Positions 19,761-28,912 are shown, counted from the stretch's first letter. The stretch is 64,000 bases of DNA from Nocardioides sp. URHA0032 (GCF_000620645.1 NZ_JIAV01000002.1:62001-126000), one strand, 5' to 3'. Notes: generated from the sequence alone by a model not told the origin. Numbers and translations: made by a program.

Positions 19761-21803
19761 GTGAGCGTCGGTGATGTGTCGAAGCGGATCCTGCTGGGTC
19801 GCAAGCTCCGCAGCTCCCAGCTCGGGGAGACGCTGCTGCCCAAGCGGATCGCGCTCCCCGTCTTCGCGAGCGACGCGCTCTCCTCGGTCGCCTACGCCCC
19901 GGACGAGATCTTCATCATGCTGTCCCTGGCCGGCGCGTCGGCGTTCATCTGGTCCTGGAAGATCGGCATCGCGGTCGCCTGCGTGATGGCGGCGGTCGTG
20001 GCGTCGTACCGCCAGACCGTGCACGCCTACCCGAGCGGGGGCGGCGACTACGAGGTCGCCACCGTGAACCTGGGGTCCAGGGCCGGTACGACGGTCGCCA
20101 GCGCGCTCCTCGTCGACTACGTGCTGACCGTGGCCGTGTCGATCTCGTCGGGCGCGCAGTACGCCGCCGGCGCGATCCATCCGCTCAACGGCCACGAGGC
20201 GTGGTTCGCGACCCTGCTGGTGATCGTGCTCGCGGCGCTCAACCTGCGCGGCATCCGCGAGTCCGGGACGTTCTTCGCGATCCCGACGTACGCCTTCATG
20301 GTCGCGGTCCTGGGCATGTGCGCCTACGGGTTCTTCGAGCTCGTCTTCGGTGACCTGCCGATGGCCGCGAGCGCCCAGTACGACCTCGAGCCGGCGAGCG
20401 GCTACGGCGACTCGATGACCACCGCGGCCCTGATCTTCCTGCTGGCGCGCGCGTTCTCGTCGGGCTGCGCGGCGCTGACCGGTGTCGAGGCGATCTCCAA
20501 CGGCGTGCCGGCGTTCCGGCGGCCGAAGAGCAGGAACGCCGCGACCACCCTGCTGCTGCTCGGCCTGATCGCGATCACCATGATGCTCAGCATCATCGTG
20601 CTGGCCAAGCAGATGGGCGTGCAGATCGTCGACCCGGGCGACCTGAGCCGCCTGAGCCTCAACGGGCAGCCCGTGACGGCCGACCAGCACCCGCTCATCG
20701 CGCAGATGGCGGACGCGATCTTCCACGACTTCCGGGCCGCGTTCTACGTGGTCATCACGGTCACCGGGATCATCCTGGTGCTCGCGGCCAACACGGCGTT
20801 CAACGGCTTCCCCGTGCTCGGGTCGATCCTGGCGAAGGACGGCTACGCGCCGCGCGCCCTCGGCTCCCGCGGGGACCGGCTCGCCTACAGCAACGGCATC
20901 CTGTTCCTCGCGGTGATGGCGATCGTCCTGATCCAGATCTTCGACGCGGAGCCCACCCGGCTGATCCAGCTCTACATCGTCGGCGTCTTCGTGTCCTTCA
21001 ACCTCAGCCAGCTGGGGATGATCCGGCACTGGACGCGGCACCTGAAGACCGAGTCGGACCCCGCCGCACGCCGGCGAATGATGCAGTCGCGGGCGATCAA
21101 CACCGTCGGCCTGAGCTTCACCGCGGTCGTGCTGGTGGTCGTGCTGATCACCAAGTTCTTCGCCGGCGCCTGGATCACGATCCTGGCGATGATCGTCTTC
21201 TACGTCATCATGCGCAGCATCCGGCGGCACTACGACAACGTGAACGCCGAGCTCGCCGCCGACGAGGACGACAAGATCCTCCCGACCCGGGTGCACGCGA
21301 TCGTGCTGGTCGGCAAGCTGCACAAGCCGACGCTTCGCGCGCTCGCGTTCGCGAAGGCGACCCGGCCGAACGTCCTCGAGGGCGTCTACGTCTCGACGGA
21401 TCCGGAGTCCACCCAGCGGCTGATGGAGGAGTGGGACGAGCGCAACCTCGGCGTACCGCTGAAGGTGCTGCACTCGCCGTACCGGGAGCTGGTCCGGCCG
21501 ATCGTCGACTACGCGATGGAGATCAAGGCGGCCAACCCGCGCGGTGTGGTGGCGGTCTACATCCCGGAGTACGTCGTCGGCCGCTGGTGGGAGCAGCTGC
21601 TGCACAACCAGACGGCGCTGCGCCTCAAGGGCCGGCTGCTGTTCGCCCCCGGAGTGATGGTGACGTCGGTGCCCTACCAGCTCCGGTCGTCCGAGATCGC
21701 CCGCGAGCGCGAGGAGCGGCTCGGCGTCTGGACCCGGCCGACGGCCTACCGGACCGGCGACGTCCGCGAGAGCGGCGGCACGGACCGTCAGATCCAGCGA
21801 TGA
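19761..21803 (+). CDS. APC-superfamily permease, KimA-like potassium transporter candidate
   Basis: 680 residues: about 12 transmembrane helices (residues ~40-490) and a ~190-residue cytoplasmic C-terminal domain. It has 'FASDALSSVAYAPDEI' in helix 1, the signature of the KimA/YdaO branch of the APC superfamily, and 'YPSGGGDYEVA' in helix 2-3. KimA imports K+ with protons and is controlled by cyclic-di-AMP in Firmicutes. The divergent trkA pair supports potassium as the substrate; amino-acid transport is the alternative. GTG start with TAGCCT 8 nt upstream. Confidence 0.83.
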   Translation: MSVGDVSKRILLGRKLRSSQLGETLLPKRIALPVFASDALSSVAYAPDEIFIMLSLAGASAFIWSWKIGIAVACVMAAVVASYRQTVHAYPSGGGDYEVATVNLGSRAGTTVASALLVDYVLTVAVSISSGAQYAAGAIHPLNGHEAWFATLLVIVLAALNLRGIRESGTFFAIPTYAFMVAVLGMCAYGFFELVFGDLPMAASAQYDLEPASGYGDSMTTAALIFLLARAFSSGCAALTGVEAISNGVPAFRRPKSRNAATTLLLLGLIAITMMLSIIVLAKQMGVQIVDPGDLSRLSLNGQPVTADQHPLIAQMADAIFHDFRAAFYVVITVTGIILVLAANTAFNGFPVLGSILAKDGYAPRALGSRGDRLAYSNGILFLAVMAIVLIQIFDAEPTRLIQLYIVGVFVSFNLSQLGMIRHWTRHLKTESDPAARRRMMQSRAINTVGLSFTAVVLVVVLITKFFAGAWITILAMIVFYVIMRSIRRHYDNVNAELAADEDDKILPTRVHAIVLVGKLHKPTLRALAFAKATRPNVLEGVYVSTDPESTQRLMEEWDERNLGVPLKVLHSPYRELVRPIVDYAMEIKAANPRGVVAVYIPEYVVGRWWEQLLHNQTALRLKGRLLFAPGVMVTSVPYQLRSSEIAREREERLGVWTRPTAYRTGDVRESGGTDRQIQR

Positions 21804-23026
21804 ACCGCCGGCCGCGGCAGCGCCAGGCCCGGGGCGAGTCCCGGGTCGGCGAGCGGTTCGAGGCAGTGGTCGGCGCGGTCGCCCACGGCGGCCACTGCAT
21901 CGTCCGGCTCGACGGGACGGCCGACGGCCCCTCCGACCGGCCTCGCGTCGTGTTCGTGCGGCACGCGATCCCCGGCGAGCGCGTGGTCGTCGAGATCACC
22001 GAGGGCACCGAGGGCGACCGGTTCTGGCGGGGCGACGCCGTCGAGGTGCTCGAGGCCTCCGCCGACCGGGTCGAGCCGCCCTGCCCGTACGCCGGCCCGG
22101 GCAGGTGCGGCGGCTGCGACTTCCAGCACGTCGCGCTACCCCGGCAGCGCCAGCTCAAGGCGTCGGTGGTGCGCGAGCAACTCGGTCGGCTGGCCGCGAC
22201 CGAGGTGCACACCGAGGTCGAGGCGGTGCCCGTTGACGAGCACGGGCTGCGGTGGCGGACCCGGATCCAGTGGGCCGTCGGGCCGCGGGGCCGGCGCGGC
22301 CTGAAGAAGTACCGGTCCAACGAGGTCCTGCCCGTCGACGACTGCCTGATCACCCGGACGGACGCGCGCTCGATCAGCCGCGCGGGCACGACGCTCGACC
22401 GGCACGCCGCCGCGCTCTCGACCGTCGTGGGGGAGCGGGTCGTCGCACCGCCGTACGGCGAGCACGTGTTCGCGGTCGAGGCCGACGGCTTCTGGCAGGT
22501 CCACCCCGGCGCTCCCCGTGTGCTCGTCGAGACGGTCCTGGGCCTGCTCGAGCCGCGGCGCGGCGAGGTCGCGCTCGACCTGTACTCCGGCGTCGGCCTG
22601 TTCGCCCGGTTCCTCGCCGACGCGGTCGGTCCCACCGGTCAGGTGCTGGCGGTCGAGGCCGACCGCGGCGCCTCGCGGCACGCGCAGGCCAACCTGGCCG
22701 GCCTACCCGGGGTGGTCGTCGAGTGCGGTGCCGTGGACCGGGTGCTCGCGTCGCCGCTGCCACCGGCGTTCGGCAGCGCCGACCTCGTCGTCCTCGACCC
22801 GCCGCGCGAGGGCGCCCGGGCGCTGGTCGTCGAGCAGATCGTGGAGCGGCGGCCCCGGGCGGTCGCCTACGTCGCCTGCGACCCGGCCGCCCTGGCTCGT
22901 GACGTCGCGACCTTCCAGAAGTTCGGCTACGAGCTGCGCTCACTGCGGGCGCTGGACCTGTTCCCGATGACGCACCATGTCGAGTGCGTCGCATTGCTGA
23001 CGAAAATCGGCTCTGACCTGCGCTGA
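21800..23026 (+). CDS. Class I SAM-dependent RNA (uracil-5) methyltransferase, TrmA/RlmD type
   Basis: 408 residues. N-terminal TRAM domain (~20-85), a [4Fe-4S]-type cysteine set 'CPYAGPGRCGGCDFQH' (~residues 95-110), and a C-terminal Rossmann methyltransferase with 'LDLYSGVGLFARFLA' (SAM binding), 'VVLDPPREGA' and the catalytic loop 'VAYVACDPAALARD', where Cys is the nucleophile that attacks C6 of uracil. This is the usual single actinobacterial m5U methyltransferase; tRNA and rRNA targets cannot be told apart here. ATG overlaps the permease stop (ATGA). It marks the left edge of the accessory region. Confidence 0.9.
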   Translation: MNRRPRQRQARGESRVGERFEAVVGAVAHGGHCIVRLDGTADGPSDRPRVVFVRHAIPGERVVVEITEGTEGDRFWRGDAVEVLEASADRVEPPCPYAGPGRCGGCDFQHVALPRQRQLKASVVREQLGRLAATEVHTEVEAVPVDEHGLRWRTRIQWAVGPRGRRGLKKYRSNEVLPVDDCLITRTDARSISRAGTTLDRHAAALSTVVGERVVAPPYGEHVFAVEADGFWQVHPGAPRVLVETVLGLLEPRRGEVALDLYSGVGLFARFLADAVGPTGQVLAVEADRGASRHAQANLAGLPGVVVECGAVDRVLASPLPPAFGSADLVVLDPPREGARALVVEQIVERRPRAVAYVACDPAALARDVATFQKFGYELRSLRALDLFPMTHHVECVALLTKIGSDLR

Positions 23027-23038
23027 TGTGATCTGGGC

Positions 23039-23059
23039 TCTCGGGCGTGAGTCCCGAGA
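23039..23059. terminator. Hairpin after the RNA methyltransferase gene
   Basis: Perfect 7-bp stem TCTCGGG / CCCGAGA with a 7-nt loop, 13 bp after the stop. CCCGAGAAC at 23053 also pairs with GTTCTCGGG at 23094, giving an alternative larger fold. There is no clear U-run. Confidence 0.5.
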
Positions 23060-23129
23060 ACGGGCCTTGAGGCTCACTGTGGGCTCACTTTGAGTTCTCG
23101 GGCTCGGTTTGTGACGCCTCACTCGCCCT

Positions 23130-23504
23130 GTTGGGACGGCCTGAGGAGCAAGTCGGTCGGTGGCGGCCCGGTAGTCGGGCACGACGAGCCGTCGATCGAT
23201 GGAGTGCCGCTCGGTGACCGCCTTGGATGTGTGGCCGAGCTGGTTCATGGCGGCCGCGGCGTCGTAGACCTCGTCGATCTCGGTTGCCACCGTTCGGCGG
23301 AACGGGTGGGGTGACACATCCTGGAGGGCGGCGAGGTCTGCATAGTCGGCGAGCTGGCGGATATGCCACAGCCGGCCCTGGACGTCGGTGGGGAAGTGCC
23401 AGGGGCCGTTGCGGGTGATGAACACTGCGTCGAGGGCGTTGGGTGGCTGGGCAACCTTGCGTCGGCGTAGCAGCGCCGCAGCCCAGTCCGGGAGCGCGAT
23501 GGGC
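23130..23504 (-). pseudogene. Tyrosine recombinase (phage integrase) relic, C-terminal part, catalytic Tyr lost
   Basis: Minus-strand frame starting in 'IALPDWAAALLRRRKVAQPPN' and 'AVFITRNGPWHFPTDVQGR' and running through 'SPHPFRRTVATEID' (the H-x-x-R box), 'LGHTSKAVTERHSIDR' and 'DYRAATDRLAP'. Family members have a Tyr in the H-Y-I position; here codon 23201-23203 encodes Ser (a TAC-to-TCC change would explain it). The N-terminal arm-binding and core domains are absent: upstream the frame is replaced by DUF2399-like sequence. This is an inactive remnant of a site-specific integrase that may have brought in the island. Confidence 0.8.
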
Positions 23505-23583
23505 GGCGCCCGCCGCGAGCATGCGGCCAGCGATCGCGACGCCTGGCCAGTCGAAGTCGCCGTGGTATCGAATGAGCGGGGAC
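23502..23583 (-). pseudogene. Scrap of a DUF2399/TIGR02679 (JetD-like Toprim) protein
   Basis: A 27-residue segment containing 'IRYHGDFDWPGVAIAGRML' matches the Toprim-like D-x-D motif of the DUF2399 family, which includes JetD-type subunits of Wadjet/MksBEFG anti-plasmid systems. The sequence before it does not continue the family in any one frame, and at ~23503 it runs directly, with a frame change, into the recombinase relic. Only this motif survives, so the assignment rests on one well-conserved block. Confidence 0.55.
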
Positions 23584-24024
23584 CGACAGCCCTTTGCTGA
23601 TGTGCGACGTCGCATTCTGCTGGTGAGCCGACGTCGGCCTCTCAGCCTGATCTGATCCACCTCGCCGTCGAGATGGCGCTCCGAAACGCTCTCCGCCGAG
23701 CCGATCGCCAACCTCGTGTCAATCGGAACCGCCACGGGACACCTGGACCCCGACCTGCCGATCTGACCCCGTCCAGCGCGGCCTGGCTGGAGCTACCGGT
23801 CACCACCGTCACGCAGCGGGCGTTGGCGAAGTCCGTCACGTCCGGGTCGTCGATCCAGAAGTACGACGCTGACGAGTGCTTCGACACGGGAGGACCGTTC
23901 AGTCGGGAGAGGCCAGCCATGGGCGTCCCGACGTTGTCGACCCGCCGTCCCAGCCCGACCGGTGAGAGCCCCGACATCGCTCAGGATCGCCGAAGTCGCT
24001 TACCTGCAGCCTGAACAGATTGCG

Positions 24025-24978
24025 TCACGTGTCCGCGCGGGGCCCGGCTGGGTCAGTGTCGTCCTCGTCGGTGACCGTGCTGCCTGTCCTCAGGGAGTCG
24101 AAGATGTCGTCGATCATGACCCCTGTCGGGCTACGGCCGCGTTCGGTGAACCATTCGTATCGCAGCGCGCGTCGGCGGAGCGGCGAAGGAAGCCGAAGAA
24201 GCAGCGCGATCGTCCTGACATCGGTGCCCGCCGCATCGGTCGACTGGCTGGCGTGCGCCCGGAGTGCGGCGATCTTGACGCGCACCTCCCGACCCACGTC
24301 GACCCGGTGCGTGATGTCAGCTCGTGCACAGTATCCGCGCGAAACATCCGGCAGATCCGGCAGAGGCACGAGTCTGGCGATTCGCCGAAGCGCGCGAACG
24401 GCGTGGCCGAGCGAGTTCCGATCGATGGTCGCCTCAAGGACGACCGGTGTCTGCGCCAGCTCGGCAGCGCGAATCCCGACGCGGTGCACCTGCACATGGT
24501 CGGGGTGTCCATAGCCACCGTTCTCGTCGTACACGGTCAAGACGTCGGCGGCCTCCTGGGTCAGGAGTGCGGCGAGGTCGATGGCGAGTGTCTCGACGTC
24601 CATCTTGCTGAACGGGACCGTGCAACCCGGGCGGGCTCCCGTCGGGCCGGCGACGCCGAAGCCGGAGTCGGGATAACCGAGGACCTCGACCCGAGCAGCG
24701 CCGATAGCGCGAGCCGACTGCAGCAGCTCCGCCTCCCGCCGGCTGCCGAGCCCGTCAGCAGCCCAGTCCGCTCGGGCGAGTCCGGCTTCGCCCGCCGTTG
24801 CGACGACGACGACGACGCGGTGCCCTTCGGCAGCGGCCCGCGCCAAGGTGCCCGATGTCAGCAGTGCCTCGTCGTCGGGGTGGGCGTGGAACGAGACGAC
24901 CGTGAACCGGTTGCCGGGCATCCGTCGTCGGCCCCGTCGTACGGTTGGGCCAGGAGGCTGGCGAGCTGAACCGGTCAT
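24025..24978 (-). CDS. PIG-L family zinc-dependent deacetylase
   Basis: 317 residues from the ATG at 24978. Zinc motifs 'HAHPDDEALLTSG' and 'GGYGHPDHVQVHR' are those of PIG-L/LmbE enzymes (N-acetylglucosaminyl deacetylases such as MshB, or related amide hydrolases). The core fold starts at 'MPGNRFTVVSF' (ATG 24921, giving 298 residues), so the first 19 residues are basic extra sequence. I prefer 24978 because it lies exactly 22 nt from the promoter module at 25000-25017, as in five other genes of the island. The substrate is probably a glycolipid or GlcNAc conjugate (inference). Confidence 0.83.
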   Translation of the reverse strand: MTGSARQPPGPTVRRGRRRMPGNRFTVVSFHAHPDDEALLTSGTLARAAAEGHRVVVVVATAGEAGLARADWAADGLGSRREAELLQSARAIGAARVEVLGYPDSGFGVAGPTGARPGCTVPFSKMDVETLAIDLAALLTQEAADVLTVYDENGGYGHPDHVQVHRVGIRAAELAQTPVVLEATIDRNSLGHAVRALRRIARLVPLPDLPDVSRGYCARADITHRVDVGREVRVKIAALRAHASQSTDAAGTDVRTIALLLRLPSPLRRRALRYEWFTERGRSPTGVMIDDIFDSLRTGSTVTDEDDTDPAGPRADT

Positions 24979-24999
24979 GATGGAAGTCTCGTCCCCGCC

Positions 25000-25017
25000 A
25001 CCTGAACTGCACCTGAC
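25000..25017 (-). promoter_or_regulatory. Island promoter module, site 1 (direct repeat, leaderless type)
   Basis: On the minus strand GTCAGGTGCAGTTCAGGT: CAGGT half-sites 11 bp apart. Nine nt later comes the -10 GAGACT (24990-24985) and 6 nt after that the ATG at 24978. It reads toward the PIG-L gene, back to back with site 2. Confidence 0.75.
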
Positions 25018-25057
25018 AGGATCCCCAGCTACTCGGCCCGAGCCGCAGCTGGCATCG

Positions 25058-25075
25058 TTCAGGTGGGATGCAGGT
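25058..25075 (+). promoter_or_regulatory. Island promoter module, site 2 (leaderless type)
   Basis: TTCAGGTGGGATGCAGGT with the same 11-bp period. The -10 GACGCT (25085-25090) follows after 9 nt and the GTG of the membrane-protein gene after 6 more (25097). This spacing decides the start of that gene. Confidence 0.75.
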
Positions 25076-25096
25076 AGCAACCGCGACGCTCTCCTC

Positions 25097-26281
25097 GTGA
25101 CCGCGCTCGTGACCGACGGCCGAACGCCGCCGTCGCGACCTGAGACGAGTCCCGCAGGAGCCGGCACCCGGTGCGTCGGGCCGATCGCGTCGGGGCGTCG
25201 TCGCCGGCTCGCGGGTCGGCTCCGGTTCGTCGCTTGTGTGGCAGCAGCGGGCGCCCTGATCTGGCGCGCCCTTCCCATCCTCGCAGGTTCGACCTGGGGG
25301 GACCTCGTGCCGGCGGCCCGCGACATCCACCCCGATTGGTTGGTCGCACTGGTGCTGATCTGGGTGGCGGGTCTGCTGGTCCACACCATCACCCTGACCG
25401 CCGCTCTGCCGGGGTTGACCCATCGCCGGGCCCTGACCCTCAGTCTCACCGGAAGCGCAATCGCCAACGTCCTTCCCCTCGGCGGCGCCGCGGGAGTGGC
25501 CCTGAACTACCGAATGGCCAAGCGGTGGGGGCACTCAGGCGCCGCGATCGGCACCTACACGGTCATCACGAATGCCTGGGACGTCTTCGCCAAGTTCCTC
25601 CTCCCCGTGCTCACCCTCCCTGCACCCATGGTGGAGACCTCAGCCGTCAACCTCGCGGTCAGCTACGCGGTCGTCGGCGCTGCGCTGGCGCTTGCCACAC
25701 TCACCGGTCTCGGCCTGGTCACCCTCTCCTCGCCCACAGCAGCAGCTCGTGCCGGAGGTGTCGCGGACCGGGTACTCGCTCGTTGGCTCCCGCCCGGGAC
25801 GTGCCGGGAATCGCTCGTCGCTCTGCAAGCCGACACGAGCCAGATCGTCCGGACGAGCTGGCGGCGCCTGAGCATCGGGATGCTGCTCTACACCGCGCTC
25901 CTGTTCGCGTTGCTGCTCGGATGTCTGACCGCCGCTGGGGCGGGGCTGAGCATCGGTGCGGTACTCGCCGGGTTCACCGTCGAACGGCTGCTGACGCTCG
26001 CCGGGCTCACCCCCGGAGGTGCCGGGATCGTCGAGGTCGGTCTGGCGAGCACGTTGCTGACCTTCCCAGGTGCGCCGGTAGGTGTCGCGTTGGGAGTTCT
26101 GCTCTACCGCGCGCTCAGCTTCGGCCTGGAGATCCCGGTCGGCGGCATCGTTCTCGTCGGCTGGCTGTGGGTGCAGCGGCGGACTCCGTCCCGACATCAG
26201 TCGCCTACCCAACCGGCGACCCGTGGCGCGACCAGGCACGGCAACTCGGGCGACGCCGAATGCCCTGGAGTGACGGCGTGA
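25097..26281 (+). CDS. Lysylphosphatidylglycerol-synthase-TM / flippase-like integral membrane protein
   Basis: 394 residues from the GTG fixed by promoter site 2. About eight transmembrane segments from residue ~45 to ~385, with the family landmarks 'NVLPLGGAAGVALNYRMAKRWG' in parts (residues ~125-146) and 'LAGLTPGGAGIVEVGLAS' near residue 300. This is the UPF0104/LPG_synthase_TM family: the membrane half of MprF, found alone in actinobacteria, where it is thought to move lipids or glycolipids across the membrane. There is no aminoacyl-transferase domain, so lysinylation is not expected. The stop overlaps the glycosyltransferase start by one base. Confidence 0.83.
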   Translation: MTALVTDGRTPPSRPETSPAGAGTRCVGPIASGRRRRLAGRLRFVACVAAAGALIWRALPILAGSTWGDLVPAARDIHPDWLVALVLIWVAGLLVHTITLTAALPGLTHRRALTLSLTGSAIANVLPLGGAAGVALNYRMAKRWGHSGAAIGTYTVITNAWDVFAKFLLPVLTLPAPMVETSAVNLAVSYAVVGAALALATLTGLGLVTLSSPTAAARAGGVADRVLARWLPPGTCRESLVALQADTSQIVRTSWRRLSIGMLLYTALLFALLLGCLTAAGAGLSIGAVLAGFTVERLLTLAGLTPGGAGIVEVGLASTLLTFPGAPVGVALGVLLYRALSFGLEIPVGGIVLVGWLWVQRRTPSRHQSPTQPATRGATRHGNSGDAECPGVTA

Positions 26282-27456
26282 TGCGGGTACTGCACGTCAC
26301 CGACTGCTACCTGCCCCGACTGGGAGGTATCGAGGTGCACGTCAGCAACCTCGCCGCCCACCAGCGCGCCGAGGGCATCGACGCTCGTGTGGTGACCCTG
26401 ACCGGTGCGAGTCTGGCTATCTCCGACCCGTCATGGGTCGTCCGGGTTGGTCGCAAACCTGGACGACCGGCAACGGATCCGAGCAGGTCGGTCCTGTCAG
26501 CCGACTCGGACCTGCACGATGTGCTGGTGTCGTGGGCGCCTGACGTCGTCCACATCCACGTGTCGGTGTTCTCGCCCTTCGCGACGCTGGCAGCGCGACG
26601 CGCGAGCGCATCAGGTCTCCCCACTCTGGTCACCGTGCACTCCATGTGGAGCCGGCTCTGGCCACTCCCGGGCGTCGCTCAGACGCTCTTGCAGCTGCGA
26701 CGCTGGCCTGTTCAGTGGTCGGCTGTGAGCGACGCCGCGGCGCGGCCGCTGCGCGAGATGCTCGGTCCGGAGATCGAGGTCGCGGTGCTGCCCAATGCGG
26801 TCGACCCTGCCGTGTGGCGGTCGCCGTCGAGCACCGATGCGTTGCCTCGCCCAGGCGAACGGGATCCTGCGCCGACCGTGGTGAGCGTCATGCGATTCAC
26901 GAGAACCAAGCGGGCGATGCCCCTCGCGCGCATGCTCCTGCACGTGCGACGCGAACTCCCGGAGCAGACCGCAGTACGTGCCGTCGTCATCGGTGACGGG
27001 CCACAGCGGCCGCCCTTCCGTCGCTTCTTGAAGCGCCACGGCATGTCCGACTGGGTGGACCTGCCAGGTCGGCTCGACCACAGCGCGGTGTGCGATCAGC
27101 TTGCACGCTCAGACGTGTTCGTGGCTCCGGCTGAGCTGGAGTCCTTCGGGCTCGCGGCCCTCGAGGCACGCGCTTCGGGCCTTCCCGTGGTGGCCTCCGC
27201 CAAGTCCGGGATCCGAGAGTTCGTCCACGACGGTCACGAAGGGCTCCTCGCCGTCGACGACCGCACCATGGTCCAGGCTATTGCGCGCATGGTCACCGAC
27301 AACGCTCTCCGCGAGGCGATCCGTGCGCACAATCTCCACACGCCGGTGATGCACGATTGGCCAGCCGCGAGCGCCCGGACACGAGTGCTGTACGACAAGG
27401 CAGTCTTGGTTGCATCGGCGAGCCAGGGACCGGTCGCCCGGACGATCGCAGCCTAG
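26281..27456 (+). CDS. Glycosyltransferase family 4 (GT-B)
   Basis: 391 residues. N-terminal acceptor domain with 'DCYLPRLGGIEVHVSNLAAH' and C-terminal donor domain with 'RFTRTKRAMPLARMLL', 'VIGDGPQRPPFR' and the E-x7-E nucleotide-sugar motif 'PAELESFGLAALEARASGLP' (~residues 283-302). The family adds sugars from GDP- or UDP-sugar donors to lipids or polysaccharides. The ATG shares its A with the previous stop (GTGATG context; a GTG 3 nt upstream is also possible), so it is coupled to the flippase-like gene, which suggests that this enzyme makes or extends the lipid moved by that protein. Confidence 0.87.
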   Translation: MRVLHVTDCYLPRLGGIEVHVSNLAAHQRAEGIDARVVTLTGASLAISDPSWVVRVGRKPGRPATDPSRSVLSADSDLHDVLVSWAPDVVHIHVSVFSPFATLAARRASASGLPTLVTVHSMWSRLWPLPGVAQTLLQLRRWPVQWSAVSDAAARPLREMLGPEIEVAVLPNAVDPAVWRSPSSTDALPRPGERDPAPTVVSVMRFTRTKRAMPLARMLLHVRRELPEQTAVRAVVIGDGPQRPPFRRFLKRHGMSDWVDLPGRLDHSAVCDQLARSDVFVAPAELESFGLAALEARASGLPVVASAKSGIREFVHDGHEGLLAVDDRTMVQAIARMVTDNALREAIRAHNLHTPVMHDWPAASARTRVLYDKAVLVASASQGPVARTIAA

Positions 27457-27649
27457 GATCGTCGCGGATGCGCCCGCCGCCGCCCCTTTCGTCGTCAGTG
27501 GCGCGCGTGGTCCGGCCGCGTAGGGACCGCCGAGATGCCCGATCCGACCGCCGTGCCGACGCCCTGTCCGGTCGGGGGTTGGTTTCGGTCTCGTCCCCGA
27601 TGCCGAGAAGCCTGCCCCGCCGTCAGGTCGGCTGACCGCGGCCAGCGGT

Positions 27650-28912
27650 CTACCCGAGCGTGGTCAACAGAGCGTTGAGGGCCTGCTGCTCCTCGGCCTT
27701 GTCGGGATTCGCGGCGCGCACCGCCGAGAGGACGGGGTCGATCTGCTTGTCCACGTAGGTCCAGGCCTGGCAGTCCTTCGGCTGCAACGAGTCCTGGTCG
27801 TCGTCCCACGCAGTTTCCAGATCCGTGACGCGGCTTGCAGCTCCAGACTGGTCGCCGGAGTTGACGAGTTGGAGAGTGTCCTTCGCGATCGTGCGGTAGT
27901 TGTCCACGGAGGAGGCCGGGAACTTGGACGCCACGTGCTGGGTCGCCTGCTGCTGGTTGAGCGTGGCACCCGAACAGCTGGGCGCGGGTCCCTCCGCCTC
28001 GAGAGCACTCGCATGCGGCTGCTGGTTGGCCCACGCGAGGAGTCCGATGGTCGAAAACGCGACCGCGACCAGTACGCCGAGCAGCGGCCGTTCGCGCCCG
28101 GGTCGCGCATACCTGCCCGTGGGGCGCGCCTCCTCGCTCTCGATCACGTCCGCCCTGGAGATCGACAGGTAGATGACCGTCGCCAAGATCGCACCCAAGA
28201 AGATGATGCTTGTCACGAACGTCCCGAGGCCCAAACCCTTCTCACTGCTCGGCGTCGCCAGCCAGTCGCCGATGTTGGCGCCCAGCGGCCTGGTCAGGAT
28301 GTAGGCGAGCCAGAAGGTGAGAACCTCGTTGGCGCCGAGCCGCCAGACCACGGTGACGATTCCGATCAGGGCCAGCGGCAGGAGCACCGACTTACCGGGG
28401 CCCCAGCCGGTCAGCTCCAAGGTCCAATCACCGGCCGCGGTACCAAGCGCGAAGGTGACCAGAACCGCCAGCCAGTAGAACGACTCGCGTGGCACGGTGA
28501 CAATCGTGTGGATGGACAGTGTTCGCTCGCGGGCGTACCAGATCCCGAATACGGCAGCCAGGAGAACCGAGAAGACTGTGGTGCTGATCCAGAGGGGCAC
28601 GCCAAGCTGGTCGGTCAGGATGTCGGTGTACAAGGTCCCCGTCACGCTCACGACTACGACGGTGAGCCAGTAGGCGATCGGCACGTACTGCCGAAGCGTC
28701 ATCTGGACAGTCAGCACCGCGGCGAAGATCACGGTGAACAGGATCGCTGTGTCCACCAGCCCGACACCTAGGGTCATGTTGATCCAGTCGGCGAAGCTCT
28801 CGCCGACGGTCGTGCACAAGATCTTGATCACCCAGAACCAGATGGTGACTTCGGGGACCTTGTTGAGCATCTGCCGGGCCCCGATGCGAGCGGGGACTGC
28901 TTGCTGGGTCAT
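27650..28912 (-). CDS. COG4705-type multipass membrane protein with extracytoplasmic C-terminal domain
   Basis: 420 residues. Residues ~15-265 hold about nine transmembrane helices with paired motifs 'GESFADWINMTLG', 'GTLYTDILTDQLGV', 'GTAAGDWTLELTGWG' and 'GANIGDWLATP' (a repeated [T/A]-x-x-G-D/S-x-x-x-D pattern), as in the uncharacterised COG4705 family. One further helix at ~283-300 leads to a ~110-residue outside domain with two Cys. ATG 28912 is chosen since it sits 22 nt from promoter site 3; an upstream ATG at 28945 lies inside that site. Function unknown. Confidence 0.8.
   Translation of the reverse strand: MTQQAVPARIGARQMLNKVPEVTIWFWVIKILCTTVGESFADWINMTLGVGLVDTAILFTVIFAAVLTVQMTLRQYVPIAYWLTVVVVSVTGTLYTDILTDQLGVPLWISTTVFSVLLAAVFGIWYARERTLSIHTIVTVPRESFYWLAVLVTFALGTAAGDWTLELTGWGPGKSVLLPLALIGIVTVVWRLGANEVLTFWLAYILTRPLGANIGDWLATPSSEKGLGLGTFVTSIIFLGAILATVIYLSISRADVIESEEARPTGRYARPGRERPLLGVLVAVAFSTIGLLAWANQQPHASALEAEGPAPSCSGATLNQQQATQHVASKFPASSVDNYRTIAKDTLQLVNSGDQSGAASRVTDLETAWDDDQDSLQPKDCQAWTYVDKQIDPVLSAVRAANPDKAEEQQALNALLTTLG

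Larger units (their letters stand above)
23027..24024. other. Relic-filled region without an intact gene
   Basis: Almost 1 kb with no complete gene. It contains a hairpin after the methyltransferase stop, the recombinase and DUF2399 relics described below, and at ~23720-23960 (minus) a frame with 'SASYFWIDDPDVTDFANARCV' that loosely resembles the start of DUF6461-type proteins but has no supported end. Frames change along the region, which fits decayed mobile or defence DNA. No tRNA gene and no flanking direct repeat is seen. Confidence 0.6.

Noticed and set aside
24002..24015. TTCAGG/TGCAGGT words on the minus strand
   Set aside because: Half-sites are 8 bp apart, not 11, and no start codon or -10 element follows; perhaps a decayed site.
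23027..24024. Attachment site or tRNA at the island edge
   Set aside because: No tRNA-like sequence and no direct repeat shared with the right side near 43 kb could be seen.
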